DNA of 64,000 nucleotides from Thuidium tamariscinum. Lineage: Eukaryota; Streptophyta; Bryopsida; Hypnales; Thuidiaceae. The position numbers and the translations under genes are program-made. Below are positions 25,057 through 37,446 of this stretch, one piece after another. The DNA is taken from contig OX344753.2 of assembly GCA_947034885.2 (NCBI GenBank), forward strand, positions 14,074,001 to 14,138,000. Reading direction: 5' to 3'. Numbering within the stretch: position 1 is the stretch's first letter; each line of letters opens with the position of its first letter. The notes beneath the pieces are model-generated. The model made no database searches. It was not told the DNA's origin and saw nothing but the letters and a program-made list of their open reading frames with translations.

Positions 25057-25424
25057 TTGAAACCTCCTTTCACTTGCTAATAAGAATTTATGAAATTTTG
25101 ATCAATATAATATTAGTAACTAGGTACAAGAGGAAAAAAATTGTGGTTTGGATAGGTACCGACCTTTAGCTTATACATTGCAATGCATTAGACAAGAAGC
25201 TTTTGACACTAAGGTAGTCTATTTTAAAAGTGCCCATGATTTGAAACCTCCTTTCACTTGCTAATAAGAATTTATGAAATTTTGATCAATATAATAATAG
25301 TAACTAGGTACAAGAGAAAAAAAATTGTGGTTTGGGTAGGTACCTACCTTTAGCTTATACATTGCAATGCATTAGACAAGAAGCTTTTGACACTAAGGTA
25401 GTCTATTTTAAAAGTGCCCATGAT
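25057..25424. repeat. Tandem duplication, two 184-bp units
   Basis: Units 25057-25240 and 25241-25424 are nearly identical, each containing AACCTCCTTTCACTTGCTAA and a GGTTTGGRTAGGTACC block. Only a few substitutions separate them, so the duplication is recent. Confidence 0.85.
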
Positions 25425-26347
25425 CTAAAAGTGACTCGTAATACAAAGGTACAATTTACTTTCTTCAATGTACCAATAGTGTTTATCTTCAAGGGCCCGT
25501 CAAGAGGTGGTCACTTCTAATAACCATCACATTTCTCAACTTCAAAAATTTATAACTAATTTCACAAAGGTCCAAAAAATGTGAAATGACTTGGATTAGA
25601 TGCCAATTCCATTTATCTTCCTCCAAAAATTTACTGAAAACTGTTTTGAAGGAGTTTCGCTTCCCTGAAAAAGACCATCATTCAGCTCTTAAATGGTAGC
25701 TTTCAAAGCAGACTACCTTTTAACTTATGTCATGCTTTAATAAAATGAACAAGTGGATTCAATCTTACTTCAACCTTGCCAGAATCCTTGAGGACATGTG
25801 GCCAAGTAGGCTCTACCATGTGTCCCATATACATCAATTCACTTAGTGGAAAAATGGGTTCAAATAATAAGTTAAGATAAGTTCCATTTGTTTCAAAAAT
25901 AACAAAAATTAAAATTAAAAATTAAAAATTAAAATAATAAGCTAAGTTAAATTAGTAGGTGACAAAAGTCGACTGATTTGAATGGTCCTTCTCTTTCAAA
26001 ATATCTGAAGGTCATCAGCCTTCCTTAAGTTAGTGCCCTGCCGGCACTTCCAATAAGGTGGTACGGGGTCTGTGACTGAATGTTTGACTCTCCACACCCA
26101 AAATTAGATGCAAAGACCTATGGATTGTGAGGGTCTATAAAGTGGGTGTCCCCATAAACCACCAGTTTGGGCTACCGGTTGCCTAGTTTGGATCATTAGA
26201 CTGGTCAAACTTTCATATCTTATTTTTGGGGGTTGGCAAGAGAGAGAATGTTCCAACGTACCAAAGAATACAACATTTAGATACCATACGTCAAAGTTGT
26301 TGTTGATTGTGAGCGTCAACCCTTTTTCTTAACTTTTTGAAAAAGTG
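25425..26347. repeat. Interspersed-repeat flank including a diverged unit of about 180 bp
   Basis: The stretch 26126-26315 is a diverged relative of the units at 27945-28300. Shared landmarks in order are GTGAGGGTCTA, a CACCASTTT-like block, GTCAAACTT and ACATTTAGATACC. An imperfect run of AAAATTAAAATT lies near 25910. No gene seen. Confidence 0.45.
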
Positions 26348-26351
26348 TTAA

Positions 26352-27271
26352 CCCCTAAAGGACCATTGTCCCCTCGGGGGACAATTTTGAGTTCGGGCAG
26401 CTTCCGTAGACCTCAATTTTTAATGAATATTTTTGAAACTTTTTCATAAGATAGGAAAATTGATTAGCTTAATGGGAATGTCATTTTGATTTCAATTGGT
26501 GACCAAGAGCAAAGTTATACCACAAAAAGCACGGATTTTAGTTCAGCGGGCAGAATTTTTCTTTTGCAAAAAGTCACGATTTGATTTAAAATTTTTTTTT
26601 TTCCTAAAATAATATATTTTTGCCTACATGTGAAGCTTTGATTCACTCTATTTTGACTTATAATGAGAAAGTTATGGACAATCTTGTTATTCGGGCAATC
26701 TAAACAATTTCTCGAAAAAATAACTTATAGGATTCATTTTTTAATGCAATTTTCACAATTTTTCAAAAAAAATTGTTGAACAAGGTTATGTTTACTTGCT
26801 AGAACAATCTCACGATTGGGATTATTGTATTTCAATCCCATCTTAGAGTTATTAACCATTTAGTTTTTCTATCAATCTTGGACCTACATGTACTTACCAA
26901 TTTTTTAAAGAATGAAAATCAAGTGTTTTTTGTGTGAAATTTTTTTCCTAGACTCTCAACTCAATTTTTTAACACAAAAAATTATAAATTCAAAGTCTAT
27001 AGTGCAATTTTTTTTTACAAATGCCAGCCAAAGTCATCTGAAATTGCAAACCACAGTTCAAAAAAACTCGTATTTCCAACTTTGAATGCTCATATCTTCC
27101 AATCTGTACGGTCAAACTTCATGAAATTTTTACCACTTGATCTCAATTAAGTTAAGTACAAGATCCTACGGTTAGATTCTTACCAAAAAAAATTGTTTTC
27201 TTGAGTGAATGCAACAGAAATGGCAGTTTTGAAAGGTTTTTGACAGAAAAAAGGCCTTGGTCCTTTAGGGG
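26352..27271 (+). mobile_element. Complete TTAA-family element, 920 bp
   Basis: Left end CCCCTAAAGGACCATTG, right end reverse-complemented CCCCTAAAGGACCAAGGCC, with perfect TTAA at 26348-26351 and 27272-27275. The sequences on either side (CTTTTTGAAAAAGTG and GATGGCAATCACTTC) are contiguous in an unoccupied relative on the minus strand near 53023-53062, where CCAA stands in place of the insertion. This gives direct evidence of mobility at a four-base site. There is no transposase frame inside. Confidence 0.85.
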
Positions 27272-27426
27272 TTAAGATGGCAATCACTTCAATATGGTGA
27301 AGTATTGTATTTCTACATTCATCCATCTTTTGGACTTTAAAACACTTTTTCATCATATTCATACACTTTTTCATCCAAATTTGGTGACTTCATCTATACT
27401 AGGGTGGCCCATGCCATTGCCATGGT

Positions 27427-27800
27427 CTAATTTTTTTAATGTATAGAAACTTCAAAATTCAATAACTTTCATGCCATAGGTTGGAACACCATGAATCAAA
27501 GCCCGTGCACCCCTCCTCGCTGAGGGCTTTCCAACAGTACCAAACACACACCCAGGGGACTCACGGTCCGGGAGATCTCAACATAACAAATAAACAAACA
27601 GAATAAATAATTTTCTAATTTTTTTAATGTATAGAAACTTCAAAATTCAATAACTTTCATGCCATAGGTTGGAACACCATGAATCAAAGCACGTGCACCC
27701 CTCCTCGCCGAGGGCTTTCCGACGGTACCAAACATGCACCCGGGGGACTTACGGTCCGGGAGATCTCAATGTAACAAACAAACAAACAAACAAACATCCA
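27427..27800. repeat. Tandem duplication, period 188 bp, ending in a CAAA microsatellite
   Basis: Two copies start at 27427 and 27615. Both contain TTCATGCCATAGGTTGGAAC, CCCCTCCTCGC and GGTCCGGGAGATCTCAA. The second copy ends in repeated CAAA units. A diverged third copy lies at about 56320-56500. The pair interrupts the repeat that continues at about 27840 and is seen uninterrupted at 50451-50690. Confidence 0.8.
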
Positions 27801-27944
27801 AACATCCAAACAAATAGTGTATCTTCATAGGGGGATTTTAAAGAAAAATGGAAAAAATTTGGCAAAAAAAGATTACTTTTATCTAGTGAAAAAAAAACAT
27901 TTATTATGAAATGGTGCAATTTGGCCCCATAATGTCAAAATGAA

Positions 27945-28300
27945 AGGGCTAGTGAGGATCTAAGGTGGATATCCAATAAATCACCACTTTCTGCTACTAG
28001 TCATGCTTGGTTATTATTATTAAGCTAGTCAAACTTCCATGTCTTCTTCTTGACAACCGAAAGGACGTTTCAACACATTAAAGAACATGGTACTTGGATA
28101 TTGTATGCAAAAGTTATCAATTGTAAGGGTCTAAAGTGTATACCCTACTAATCACAACTTTTTGTTACTAATTATGCCTAATTACTATTTTTAAATTGAT
28201 CAAAATTTCATTGTATCTTCTTATTGGCCAGCAAATGAAAAGACATTCTAATGCAATAAAGAACACAGCATTTGGATACAATATACAAAAGCTATGAAGA
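27945..28300. repeat. Diverged tandem repeat, two units of about 178 bp
   Basis: Landmarks repeat at a spacing of about 178 bp: TTGTATGCAAAAGTTAT (28102) against ATATACAAAAGCTAT (28281), and GTGGATATCC/ATCACC blocks before each. A third relative is at 26126-26315 and a fourth at 53640-53700. Confidence 0.55.
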
Positions 28301-29184
28301 GTGAAAGTTTTTTGGGGGAATGTTCTAGAATGACTTCTTCAACATACATTCATATTGATTTTGGAGATGTACACAAGAGTGATAATGGCACTTTTAGCCA
28401 CGGTGTAATTTTGGATGTACAATACATACTTTATAATGTATTGGGAGATGTATTAGGTGAGAAAACATTTTTTATTCTAACCCTTTAATTTCAATTTTTT
28501 TTTTCAAAAATGCTATTTTTGAGTATCTCCTCACAAAACATTGATTTGTACAATACAAAAATATAGAATTTTACATGAAGACTTCAAGTGTAAAAAATAG
28601 AAGTGTACTTGGTAGTGTTATAGTGTGTCAAATTTGGTGCACATCTAACACGACACTTTGTGACAATTTTGTGTATAGAAAAACATATGATTAGATACTT
28701 TGTGCATTATTCAATGACCTCATTCAATATTTACAATTATAAAGGAATCATAGCCGCCCCCCCCCCAAAAAACAAACAAACAAACAAACAAACAAAAAAC
28801 ATTGGTCAAGCGAAACAAACATGGACATGAATTCAAAATTTTAACCTTTCTAATAAAAGATTGCAAGCAAGCTCACAAATTTTTCTTAAATTTCTATTGA
28901 GTTTCTAATTTAGAAAACAATGCAATTCAAATATGGTTCAAGTAGTGGACTTATACAAGCCTCTAACACTAACTCATTTATTTATTACAAGGTAATAAGG
29001 TCAATTTTGATAGCTAACCACAAACTTTATGATCTTTTAAAATGAAGCATATAAATTGAACTTGCAAATGTTATTAATCTGTTATAGTATACCATTGTAT
29101 ATTGTTACACATTGTTAAATATTAACTTATAATTAATGTATTATTAGTGTATCTTGTAGTATTTGAAAAACTTAAACAATTTAA
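28301..29184. other. AT-rich spacer with a homopolymer and CAAA microsatellite
   Basis: 28756-28800 is a C-run followed by repeated AAAC units. The first 130 bp resemble 53700-53830 and belong to the same dispersed repeat. No gene seen. Confidence 0.4.
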
Positions 29185-30111
29185 CCCCTAAAGGATCAAA
29201 TTATGTTTTTGGGCAACATAGCAATTTCGAGCAGCTCACTACAGATGGAATTTTTATTTTTTTTCTTTGAAATTTTCACACAGGATGTGCCCGAGGAGTA
29301 TCTTGAAGGCCCAACATTTTTTATAACTTTTGACTACATGGTCAAAAAGTTATTGCATGATATGTAGTTTTCATTGGTCGCCGGGTAGTCCAAAAATTTC
29401 TTATAAAAACATTTTTTTTGAAATTAATAATTTGAAATTGGTTTTCTAGATGTATATATGTATGCAAAAATATTTGAATCATTCCATTTTGATTTATGAG
29501 ATGAAAGTTATGAGGAGATTTAGTTTGCTAGCAATTATGGATTCTCTACCCTAAAATAAACTTTGGAAGCCTTTACTTTATTCAATTTTAAATATTTTTG
29601 AAAAAAAATTAAAAATTTGGATGTTAATTGTTTGTCACAACATTACAACATTTGATATTGGCCTTTTTTGATTTCTTAAATAAATTTTTTAACAATTTAG
29701 TATTTTGAATGACTCTCTACTTCTTTCTACTCATTAATTTTTTCATGTATGTTCTACAATTCCAAATGATGCGAATTTTTTTGAGCATGTAGCCAACTTG
29801 CTATGAAGAATGAACCCAAAGAAGAACCACCATTTTGGGTATTTTTTCATAGAAATGTAACCTTGTGAAGAGCAGCTACCCGATTTTTTGCAGGGACAAA
29901 AAAGGGGTTTTGTCAATTCAAATGCTAATATCTTGCAATCTACGTGGTGGAAATTTCTGAAGTTTTTTCCACATCTTTTGACACCAGTGTACTAAAAGAT
30001 CCCATGGTTACATATGTCAAAAAATGTTTTTTTTCAAAAATTTGGTGCTTATAGTAGAAATGACAGTTTTAGTGTGTTTTTGGTGAAGACATAGTCTCTG
30101 ACCTTTAGGGT
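29185..30111 (+). mobile_element. TTAA-family element, 927 bp
   Basis: Left TTAA then CCCCTAAAGGATCAAATT; right CTGACCTTTAGGGT then TTAA. The body is homologous to the copies at 43505-44453 (same strand) and 40778-41722 (opposite strand), sharing CAACATAGCAATTT and GCAGCTCACTACAGATGGAA near the left end. This defines a second subfamily, distinct in body from the 26352 copy but with the same ends. Confidence 0.8.
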
Positions 30112-30867
30112 TTAAGAGACAACATTTATGTCATTTTTAATCCATTATAAGATTTGTTCAACTAGCCCAAAGTTTTAATTTTGGGTGGATTTCAAGTTAT
30201 TTAATATTACATACCTAGAGTGAAAGCTCTAGGCTATTCATGAATCTACAAGGTCAAAATTATCTATTTTCTTTATAGTCTTTCCTCAAAAAATTTAGCT
30301 ACTTTCTTCCACATCCAAAAGAAATATTAAATGATGTTAAATTGATAAGAAATTAAATAGGATAAGTTTTTTTAACACATGCAACCTAAATCTAAATTAA
30401 AGACAAAGTTATTAATTGATTATTTGGCAAAAAATACCAATTCTAATAGGTGGGTGCAAGGATGGGTGTACTATTTGAACAAATCAATGTAGTTAAACTT
30501 GAAAAGACCAAGACCTTTTTTCTACAAAAAAACACACTTGAAATTTTCATTTCTATAGGAAAGAATAAAAAAATTTGAAAACTATATTTTTTTGTATTTC
30601 TAACCATAGGATCTTATGCCTAACTAGCATGAAAATGTATGGAAAAATTTTCAAATTTTTTGATTGTATAGATCATTGCAAGGTATCTAATATTTAAAAT
30701 TAAAAACAAGTTTTTCAACACATTGTAGGACTAGATTAATTGCCTTTGAACCTTCTTAACTTTAATTTTTTGCACTACAAAGTTTTGAATAGTCTCAAAT
30801 GTTTTTACCAAATTGGAGATGATTATGTTTAGTTTGGAATATATCTAGTCTTCCATCTAATTAAGAT
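30112..30867. other. AT-rich spacer before the LTR
   Basis: Low-GC sequence with no recognised gene. Confidence 0.4.
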
Positions 30868-31574
30868 TGGAATTGTTGAGAATTGTATAGTTGACTTTGC
30901 AACTTCAATTGGATAGTTGGAGGTAGTTAGGTTGTCTCTCCCAATTTGGATAGCAGCTAAGGTCCATCTCCCTATTAGGTTGTTAAGTTGGATTTCATTC
31001 CCACCCATTGATGAGTGTTCAAGTGTGAGTCTTAGCCAAGGGCTATGTAATTTTTTGGTTTTTTGGGAGTGTTATTGTATTTGTGTCTTATATACTTGGA
31101 TTCTCTGTGGCAATGTTGCAGAGTGTAAGTTGGTGATGGCAACTTCTTAAAGTGTGCATAGAAATTATGATGAATTACAAGTTAGAAGGAATGAATGTGA
31201 TGGTATTACAAGAATTATAAGTAATTTAGAGAGAATTTTTCTTGTTAGTGAAGTGAATGTGATGGTGACATTAAGCTACTTGATGTACCTCTAATTATAA
31301 ACAGTGACCTTGTCACCAATTACACTGATAAAAAAATATTATAAAAATGTGGATCAAGTTGGAATACTATAAGAAACCCGTGTTTTTTTTGGTGTCAAGA
31401 AAAACGACAGATTTGACATAGGAATGTTACATGTGATGTTTTACCACGTCAAAATGGACACTGATTTACTTGCGTTAATTTTGACGTGCCAAAAACATGC
31501 TATGCTAATGAAAACATAACATGTTAAGCCTTGAACATAAAAAAAACACTGGTCAACGGGGGCCTCAAAGTTTG

Positions 31575-31735
31575 CCATGTGGCTGCCACCTAAGCACAAA
31601 AATGCCAACATGGAAGATTTTTCATCCATTGCCCGTTGATGATGTGGCACATGACGTGGCAATGATGTGGCAACAAAAATTGGATGATGTGGCATCCAAA
31701 TATGCGGAGGTGGCAGGCCACGTCAGCACAATTTT
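31575..31735. repeat. Left subterminal repeat cluster of the CACTA element
   Basis: At least six copies of a motif around GAYGTGGCA occur in about 160 bp in both orientations (ATGTGGCTGCCAC, GATGTGGCA three times, GACGTGGCA, GGCCACGTC). Such clusters are binding sites for the element's own DNA-binding protein in En/Spm. Confidence 0.7.
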
Positions 31736-31979
31736 GTGCTACTTAAAAATTTGAAACTATTTTTAGAGATATCAACTTAGATATTTTAATGATTTTTGGT
31801 GTTAGCTTAGACATCCACACATTTTATGAGATGATTTTTGAGACATCAACTTGAACATCGAGATGTTTTGCAATGTTAACTTAAATGTTGACATTTCTTT
31901 ATAAATGCATGTTGGATCATCTTATTTGATTCATGTATAAAAAAAGATGTCACATTTGACATCCTAGTCATTGAATGCA

Positions 31980-32300
31980 ATGTGGAACATGGTGTCAATA
32001 TGTATAGTCCCATCTCTCCACCCTAATGCACATATAAATTTTAAAATAATCACCAAGTACATATGCAATGCAAGTATAATGTCCACTAAAGCATGTCATG
32101 TCGACTAAAGCATCATATAATACATTGTACACTGCATACAAAATTCCATACATCACTTACAATATTCCATATACAATACATCATACACATGCCATACACC
32201 AAACTTAATACTCCATACAATTTACACATTACAATATACACCATATTTCACCTCAAAAGGCATTTGCGTTTGAATATGTAAGGAGGAAAACTGAAGCTCT
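31980..32300. repeat. Degenerate CATACA-rich low-complexity stretch
   Basis: Repeated short blocks such as CCATACA, TTACAATAT and ATACACCA. No gene is supported, although a 62-codon frame passes through it. Confidence 0.4.
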
Positions 32301-32303
32301 TTA

Positions 32304-35300
32304 AGGTAGGAGCACCCATATCCATCAAACTAAGGAAAATGAGATACCAGATATAACAGATTGAGCTCAAAACTTTTGTAGTTACACTAGCAAGAAGAAA
32401 AGAAAAATAATGGCATCAATTGCTGCAGTTCACTGAGAACCATGTGTTTGCACAGAATTTTCAAAGTAGAAAATCATTGAAAATGAATCTCCATCCATAG
32501 GTTTTCCTACAGTAGTTAGAAATTGACACCTTCAGCGTCCTACAAGTATTCATTGCTAAGCCTTCATAGTCCCTGCAATAGCTACAGAGAGTATTTAAAT
32601 CCGTCATAAATTACCTCCAAATACCATGCCAAGGGTATCGATATACCATGCCAAGGGTATCCACATACCATGCAGGCAGTGTTACAAAAGCACCCACAAG
32701 TTCCCTTCTGCCATCCCACAGAGGGAGAGAAACCGCGTCTAAAGTACCTCGAATTGCCCAAAAAGGACCCTACTGTACCTGCTGGCCCACCTAACTGCGT
32801 CAGCCTGGGCCCTCGGTCGATGCAGCTCGTTCGGGCAGAAGGCGGACCGTTGAAGGCGGGACTCCGTCGATGAAGCTCGTCCGGTCAGGGAGGCGGACTG
32901 TTGAAGCACAGGCGGGGAATTATTTTGAACTAGCTAATGAATCTCCCGCCTTCCGCAACGTCTTCCTCCGCCCTTCCTTGCTGCGGCGTGACGACCCCAC
33001 TTCGACGTCGACGGTGTTCGATATCGAGCCTTTTTTTAGCTCGCTCTGTCGCCTTGCGAGCCTTCTCGCGCTCCCTTTCAGCTTTCCGTTGATCAGCTTG
33101 GATGCGGCGCATCATCTTCTCCGCTTCTTTACGATTTTTTTCTTCTTGCCGTTGCACCCGTCGCTCCTCTGCCTGTGTCTTGCGCAGCTCGCGTTCTCTT
33201 GCCACAGCTTCTCTTTTTGCCAGTTTGGCTTCCATCGCAGTGATGTATTCAGCAGAGGTCATCAGGATAGACTTACTGTAATCAATGAGCGGCTCTGTAG
33301 AGTTGGAGTGCCTGCGATTTGAGCGCTGCACTTGCGGCAAGGGAAATAGATCTTGTATGCTTTCTGTCACTCCTCCCTCACCTTCTAAATCACTGCTATT
33401 GTCTGACTGGGTGCTGGATTCTTCTCCTGCTACGAAATATTGAGGTTGTGGTGACTGGGTCTCGAGGATGCACTCTTCTTCTCCCTCTGCAACTGCTCCA
33501 TTTGTGTCCATCGGGTCATCTTCATCTTCCTCGTTCTCTGCAGGTGGCTCTACATAACATTCACTAGGTTGCATATAAGTGTCCATGGCAGATGGGTGTA
33601 GTGGCCAGATTCCAGTGCTGGAAAAACCCTTCATAATCTTTGTTGATGTAAGTGCTTTCTTCAATCCTGAAGACACCCACTCTGCAAGTTCTTCTTTTTG
33701 GGCACCCTTCCCTTTGTTTTGTATGGTCCATCTGTCTCTGCATGCTCGAAATGCAGCCTTAAAAGGCTTGAAAATACTAACATCCAGTGGTTGCAACCTA
33801 TGGCTTGTGTGGCTAGGTAAGGTGATAATGTCTAGACCTTCTGCTGTGGCCTTCTGCACTACCTCAAGAGTTACATGTGATCCGTGTCCATCTAAGACAA
33901 GGAGGTGTCTATTTTCACATGAGATTCCATACCTTTCTCTAACTATAGTGATGAAATGAGAGATCCAAGCTAAAAATAGAAAAGCAGTCATCCACCCATT
34001 AGGTTGCATTGCCATACAAGCTTGGGGTTCACATCTAACTATGTAATTTCTAAGTTTTCGCTTACCTTTGAAAATATAGAAGTTAGGAATGTATTGGCCT
34101 GCTGCATTCACGCATGAGAGAACTGTCAAGTGCTCCCTACTGTTTGGGATGGTTGTATGAACAGATCTGGTGCCCCGTCGTGCTAAAACAAGGGTCCCCC
34201 CTCCGTTCTTGCCTGCTTGTGCTCCTGACTCATCTGCATTCCATATATGTGTTGGTGGATAACCTTGGCGTTCGTATACTTGCTTTAGATTTTCATAGAA
34301 AGAAGCCACGCTTTCTGGATTCAGTCCTCTTGCACGTCCTTCCTCTAGTCCTTGTGCAGTTCTTAAAGTTAGCTCTGGATGACGTTTTCGAAACCAACGC
34401 AGCCATCCGCGTCCGGGGATGCCATCCTTGAAGGGCGTCCAGCGTTCTTGTGTTATCTCAGTGACTTTGCTCTTCAGCTCTAGAATAGAAATCGGATGTG
34501 CATGATCTTGCATTTGTAAGATCCATTGAACAAGGGCTGCTTCTTCTTCTTTAGTCAACACTCCTTGCCTTCCCTTTTTGCGTTGCACAGTGCGTCCGTT
34601 TATGTGGTCACGGAGGGAGGAAGGCGGGATTCCAAAACCTCTGGCCACGGTGGTTAATGGGGAACCAGCGTCCATTGCTGCAATAGCAGCGACGAGTTGG
34701 GCATCGCTCCATGTCCCAGTCTGTAGTCTACGGCGCTTTCTTCTTGGAGTTGCCATCGTTGCTGCCGCAGGTAGTTCGCCCCTGAATTGGGCCCCTCCTC
34801 GCTCCATCGATGTCGGAGGCAGGCCACCTCCGAACTGGACCCCTCCTCGCTCGGGGGCTGTCAGAGGAAGCCCACCTCCGAGCTGAACTCCTCCTCGCTC
34901 CATCGCATGCAACCCGCCTCCGAACTGGGCCCTTCTTCGTTCCCCTGCTACCGCGCTGTCGCCTCCGAGGTGGGGCCGATCGAGCTCCGTTATTGCTGTT
35001 GGGCCGAGCTGGACCCGAGTCAGCCGCCTGGGCCCTTCCTCGTCGATGCCACCTTCGAAGTCCTCAAATTCAACAGACCCGATCCACGGTGCTCGACCCG
35101 GTCCACGGTAAATGCCATCGATGTCAACACTTGTAGGTACTGGTGTGCTTCCTCGCTCAATGAATCCGCCCAAGTTTGGTGATGTTGGTCGTGTCGGGGC
35201 CCCTCCTCACCATCCACGGAAAGAATCACTACCGAGCCTTTCTGCTGCAGGTCTGCAGATTGTGAAGCTCTCCTGCCTAAGACTTCTTTCCTCTAACTCA

Positions 35301-36037
35301 TGACATCGATTATCTCGTGCAATTCTAAATGGTTGCAGTTCAGGAGCCCATGATTCTGGATAGTTGTAGGGACTCTCGAAATATTGTTCACTCTGTACCG
35401 ATGCAGTTGCCATGGACCTCACTCAGAAACCGAACCTTACTATTCACTAATTGTCAATCACTTGAATCCTTCACTAACTATAGCTTATCGTAAGCTCTCA
35501 TGCATTTAATCGATGACAGTAATCTAAGTGTAGATGAAGCAAATAATCCCTCATGCATTTAATCAATCACCCTGATCTAAGTTAAGCTTTGATGACATAT
35601 AGAACAAGATGCACTTGTCACTGAAAGTTGCACCTTCCACTGTTTTATACTTTTACACAGCCGTCATTCCACGTTTACATCATTGATTATCAAAGCACCT
35701 AAAGTAGATACTATGAACTCCATATCTGTCTCTTTGAAAGACAATATCGTTGAAGACTGCGCATTTAATTATGTTAATGACACTCTTAGTCGCCTTATAG
35801 TGTACCCTTCATCAAAGCTGCATTGACCTTCAAATTTTTCTTACTGACTTCAGTGGTACATATGTGACACTACTTGCCAACCCTATAACCATTTCCATTG
35901 CACTTAAAACCGTTGCATTTATCACCCATCATTTCCATTTTCTTTAGGTTGTAAGGTATGGGACTGAAGGCAACAGTTATGGGTGCAAATATAGGTCACG
36001 ACCATGGGGACAGTCACGTTTATGGGTGCTCCTACCT
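32304..36037 (-). mobile_element. Pogo-like Tc1/mariner transposon, 3,734 bp, apparently autonomous
   Basis: The inverted ends AGGTAGGAGCACCCATA match perfectly over 17 bp. Both are flanked by TA (32302-32303 and 36038-36039), the target preference of the Tc1/mariner superfamily. The element carries one long transposase gene on the minus strand and has much higher GC than the AT-rich DNA around it. On the upstream side of the gene, CTCATGCATTTAATCRAT is repeated with a 53-bp offset (35497, 35550) and could be a transposase contact site. It is inserted inside the CACTA element. Confidence 0.9.
32930..35413 (-). CDS. Pogo/Tigger-type transposase (psq HTH, CENP-B HTH, DDE_1)
   Basis: A frame of 747 codons (35173-32930) has no stop. 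Counting from 35173, an arginine/lysine-rich start and a psq-type helix-turn-helix lie at about 145-195, and a CENP-B-type HTH at about 205-275 (ending GRGWLRWFRKRHPEL). A DDE_1 catalytic domain at about 305-520 has D314 (WNADESG), D428 (LVLDGHGSH) and D464 (LQPLDVSIFK). An acidic stretch (540-600) and a Lys/Glu/Arg coiled coil (645-725) follow. Residues 78-135 hold four copies of ERGGVQFGGGLP-like repeats. No ATG stands at 35173. The best ATG is 35413, in the same frame but separated by one TGA at 35207-35209; a small intron with donor ATG|GTGAGG just before that TGA would remove it. Internal ATGs (residues 91 or 140) are alternatives. It cuts and pastes DNA at TA sites in the nucleus. Confidence 0.9.
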
Positions 36038-37446
36038 TATACATGTTCGAGGGTGGAAGGTAAGACAAACCATATGGGACATTGTCTTGAAATGCAGAAA
36101 TTGGGGCTAAAAGTGCATTTTTAGACCAGATTTAGGCATAGTAGAGCAATTTTTTTCAAAATACTTTCAACTAAGAAAAGTTGGTGATTTAAGCTAAGTT
36201 TCATCTCCAAATTTTTTTTTCAAATTCCAAGTCTTTAACTAAAAGTTATGGGCAAATTTAAGAGGCTGATTAGAAGGGGTAGTTTCTTTGGCTTTTTTTT
36301 GACATTTTCATTGACATAAAATCTAACATCCTTTCAAAACTAGTGATGTTGTAGAAGACATGACATTTATTGTTAGAATGTTGCACATGATGTCTCAATG
36401 GACATGTTCATGTTGTTCACAACATTCAAACAAAGGCATTTGTGTTAGAATTTTATCTCTACATTCTAAAAGACATATCTTTTTAATAAATATGAATTTC
36501 AACCTACAATTTTGAGCTTTATTTAATAATAATTATAAGTTTCTAGTGCCAAAAACTTTCATTTCAAATAACAAGTGGTATGTATTTTAGAAAAGATTGA
36601 AAAATGAATTGAAATGGTTTGTTTTTTAACTCAAATAGTTATAGAGATCACATTTAGATGACTATTGCATCAACAATTAAGGAAAATAAACTTTCAATAT
36701 GAAGTTACATTTTAGAATGTTTTGTTGAATTTTTAAACATTTTTGTCTTATATAATATAGGGGTGAAGAAATTATTTTTAGCTTTATAAGTATCTTTTTC
36801 ACTTGAAAAATTTGTAATTAATTATTGTAAACAAGAAAAAATGTCAAATTTTTTAAACATAAATTTTCAAAGTATTATATTCTCTTTATATTTTTGTCAA
36901 GCATTTAAATGTACTCCTTATGTATAAGTATATATAAGTAAATAAGTATCTATATATATGTATCTATATATGAATAGATTTTACAACTTTGAAAGTTTAT
37001 GTTTAGAATTATCAATATTTTTATTTATTCAATGTAATTAGTTACAAATTTCTGGAATAAAGGAATACACTATAGAATTAAAAATAACTATCACACTCAT
37101 ACATTATTATGTTAGATAAAAAATTGTCGTAAACAAGAATGAAAAATTGCAAAAAATTACTCTCTATTAAAAATCAATTTCCAAATAATTATGAAAAAAG
37201 AGAACAATGTGAACTTTTTTATTCTTATTGAAGACTTATGTAGTCCTAAGAAGTGGCACTCTCTCTTATATTTTGCATACACCTACAATAATGACTTATT
37301 TAAAAGGGGAGTATTTACCTTGCAAAATTCATGAAAAGACATAGTATTTTTTAAATTAAAGATAAATGTTGGTGATTAAATAATTGCATTGTATTAGTAA
37401 TTATAATTTTTTTGGTGGGCATTTAAAAATATAATATGTTACTTAT
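36038..37446. other. Interior of the CACTA element, AT-rich, no gene
   Basis: Noncoding low-GC sequence with a short TATATA/TATCTA tract near 36925-36970. No transposase motif recognised. Confidence 0.45.

Noticed and set aside
32870..35303. Several plus-strand reading frames across the transposase
   Set aside because: They are antisense shadows of the long minus-strand transposase frame, whose domains and catalytic residues are clear.
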